The notes below the pieces were generated by a model. The model was given only the letters and a program-made list of their open reading frames with translations. It was not told the origin of the DNA and did not search any database. This document shows, in pieces, positions 63,954 to 64,000 of a stretch of DNA of 64,000 bases. Source of the stretch: Sclerotinia nivalis. Lineage: Eukaryota > Ascomycota > Leotiomycetes > Helotiales > Sclerotiniaceae. A program made the position numbers and the translations under genes. The stretch covers positions 1,364,001-1,428,000 of the forward strand of contig JAPEIS010000016.1 of assembly GCA_029531795.1 (NCBI GenBank), read 5' to 3'. Each line of letters starts with the position of its first letter. The stretch's first letter is position 1.

Positions 63954-64000
63954 CAACCAAACAGACGGAAAAGCTCAAGTAAATCCAAAGAATCGAAGAT

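Overview
The window reads as nuclear DNA of a filamentous ascomycete. Introns are short (47-110 bp) with GTRNGT donors and CTAAC/CTGAC branch sites, there is a tRNA-Leu with an intron in its anticodon loop, and the protein families are fungal (vanillyl-alcohol oxidase, a PAS/GAF hybrid histidine kinase, chromodomain Gypsy elements, a Tad1-like LINE). Protein resemblance suggests Leotiomycetes, possibly Sclerotiniaceae; this is recognition from memory, not a search. Repeats carry C-to-T/G-to-A decay (Gln and Trp codons turned into stops, Cys to Tyr, Asp to Asn), as expected from RIP.

Region 1 (1-1587) is the 3' part of a dead hAT DNA transposon that took two solo LTR insertions (138-379 and 864-1076), each with a perfect 5-bp target duplication. 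Region 2 (1588-about 22100) holds the genes: a vanillyl-alcohol-oxidase-type flavoprotein (2090-4022), an alpha/beta hydrolase (4683-6335), a 1244-residue hybrid histidine kinase (7665-11921), tRNA-Leu(AAG) (12614-12729, minus), then small lineage-specific or uncertain genes (about 14168-14744, 16166-16466, 16950-17685 minus, 18390-19007) and two broken ORFs (20584-21204 minus, 21797-22036). The oxidase and hydrolase are adjacent and codirectional and could both act on aromatic or ester substrates, but nothing in the sequence proves they cooperate.

Region 3 (about 22.1-30 kb) is AT-rich and gene-poor: two more solo LTR families, a five-unit tandem repeat of about 280 bp (27.3-28.65 kb), and a truncated Copia relic (28717-29494) carrying a solo LTR. 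Region 4 (30063-63953) is a retrotransposon graveyard whose element boundaries can be read exactly: a 7.6-kb Copia element (minus, TSD AAAGC), a 5.6-kb chromodomain Gypsy (plus, TSD ATTCT), a second Gypsy family present twice on the minus strand (A 43660-56475, B 57206-63953), and a complete 5.9-kb Tad1-like LINE (plus) inside Gypsy A with a 13-bp target duplication. A 343-bp near-perfect palindrome (157-bp arms) lies between Gypsy A and B.

The most unusual structures are: a 213-bp LTR built largely from consecutive inverted repeats and present in four copies; the 343-bp palindrome; the 280-bp tandem array with a conserved translatable core; and a small predicted protein with a duplicated 20-residue CxxC-x4-CxH module. 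I found no CRISPR, operon or phage features, as expected for this kind of genome.
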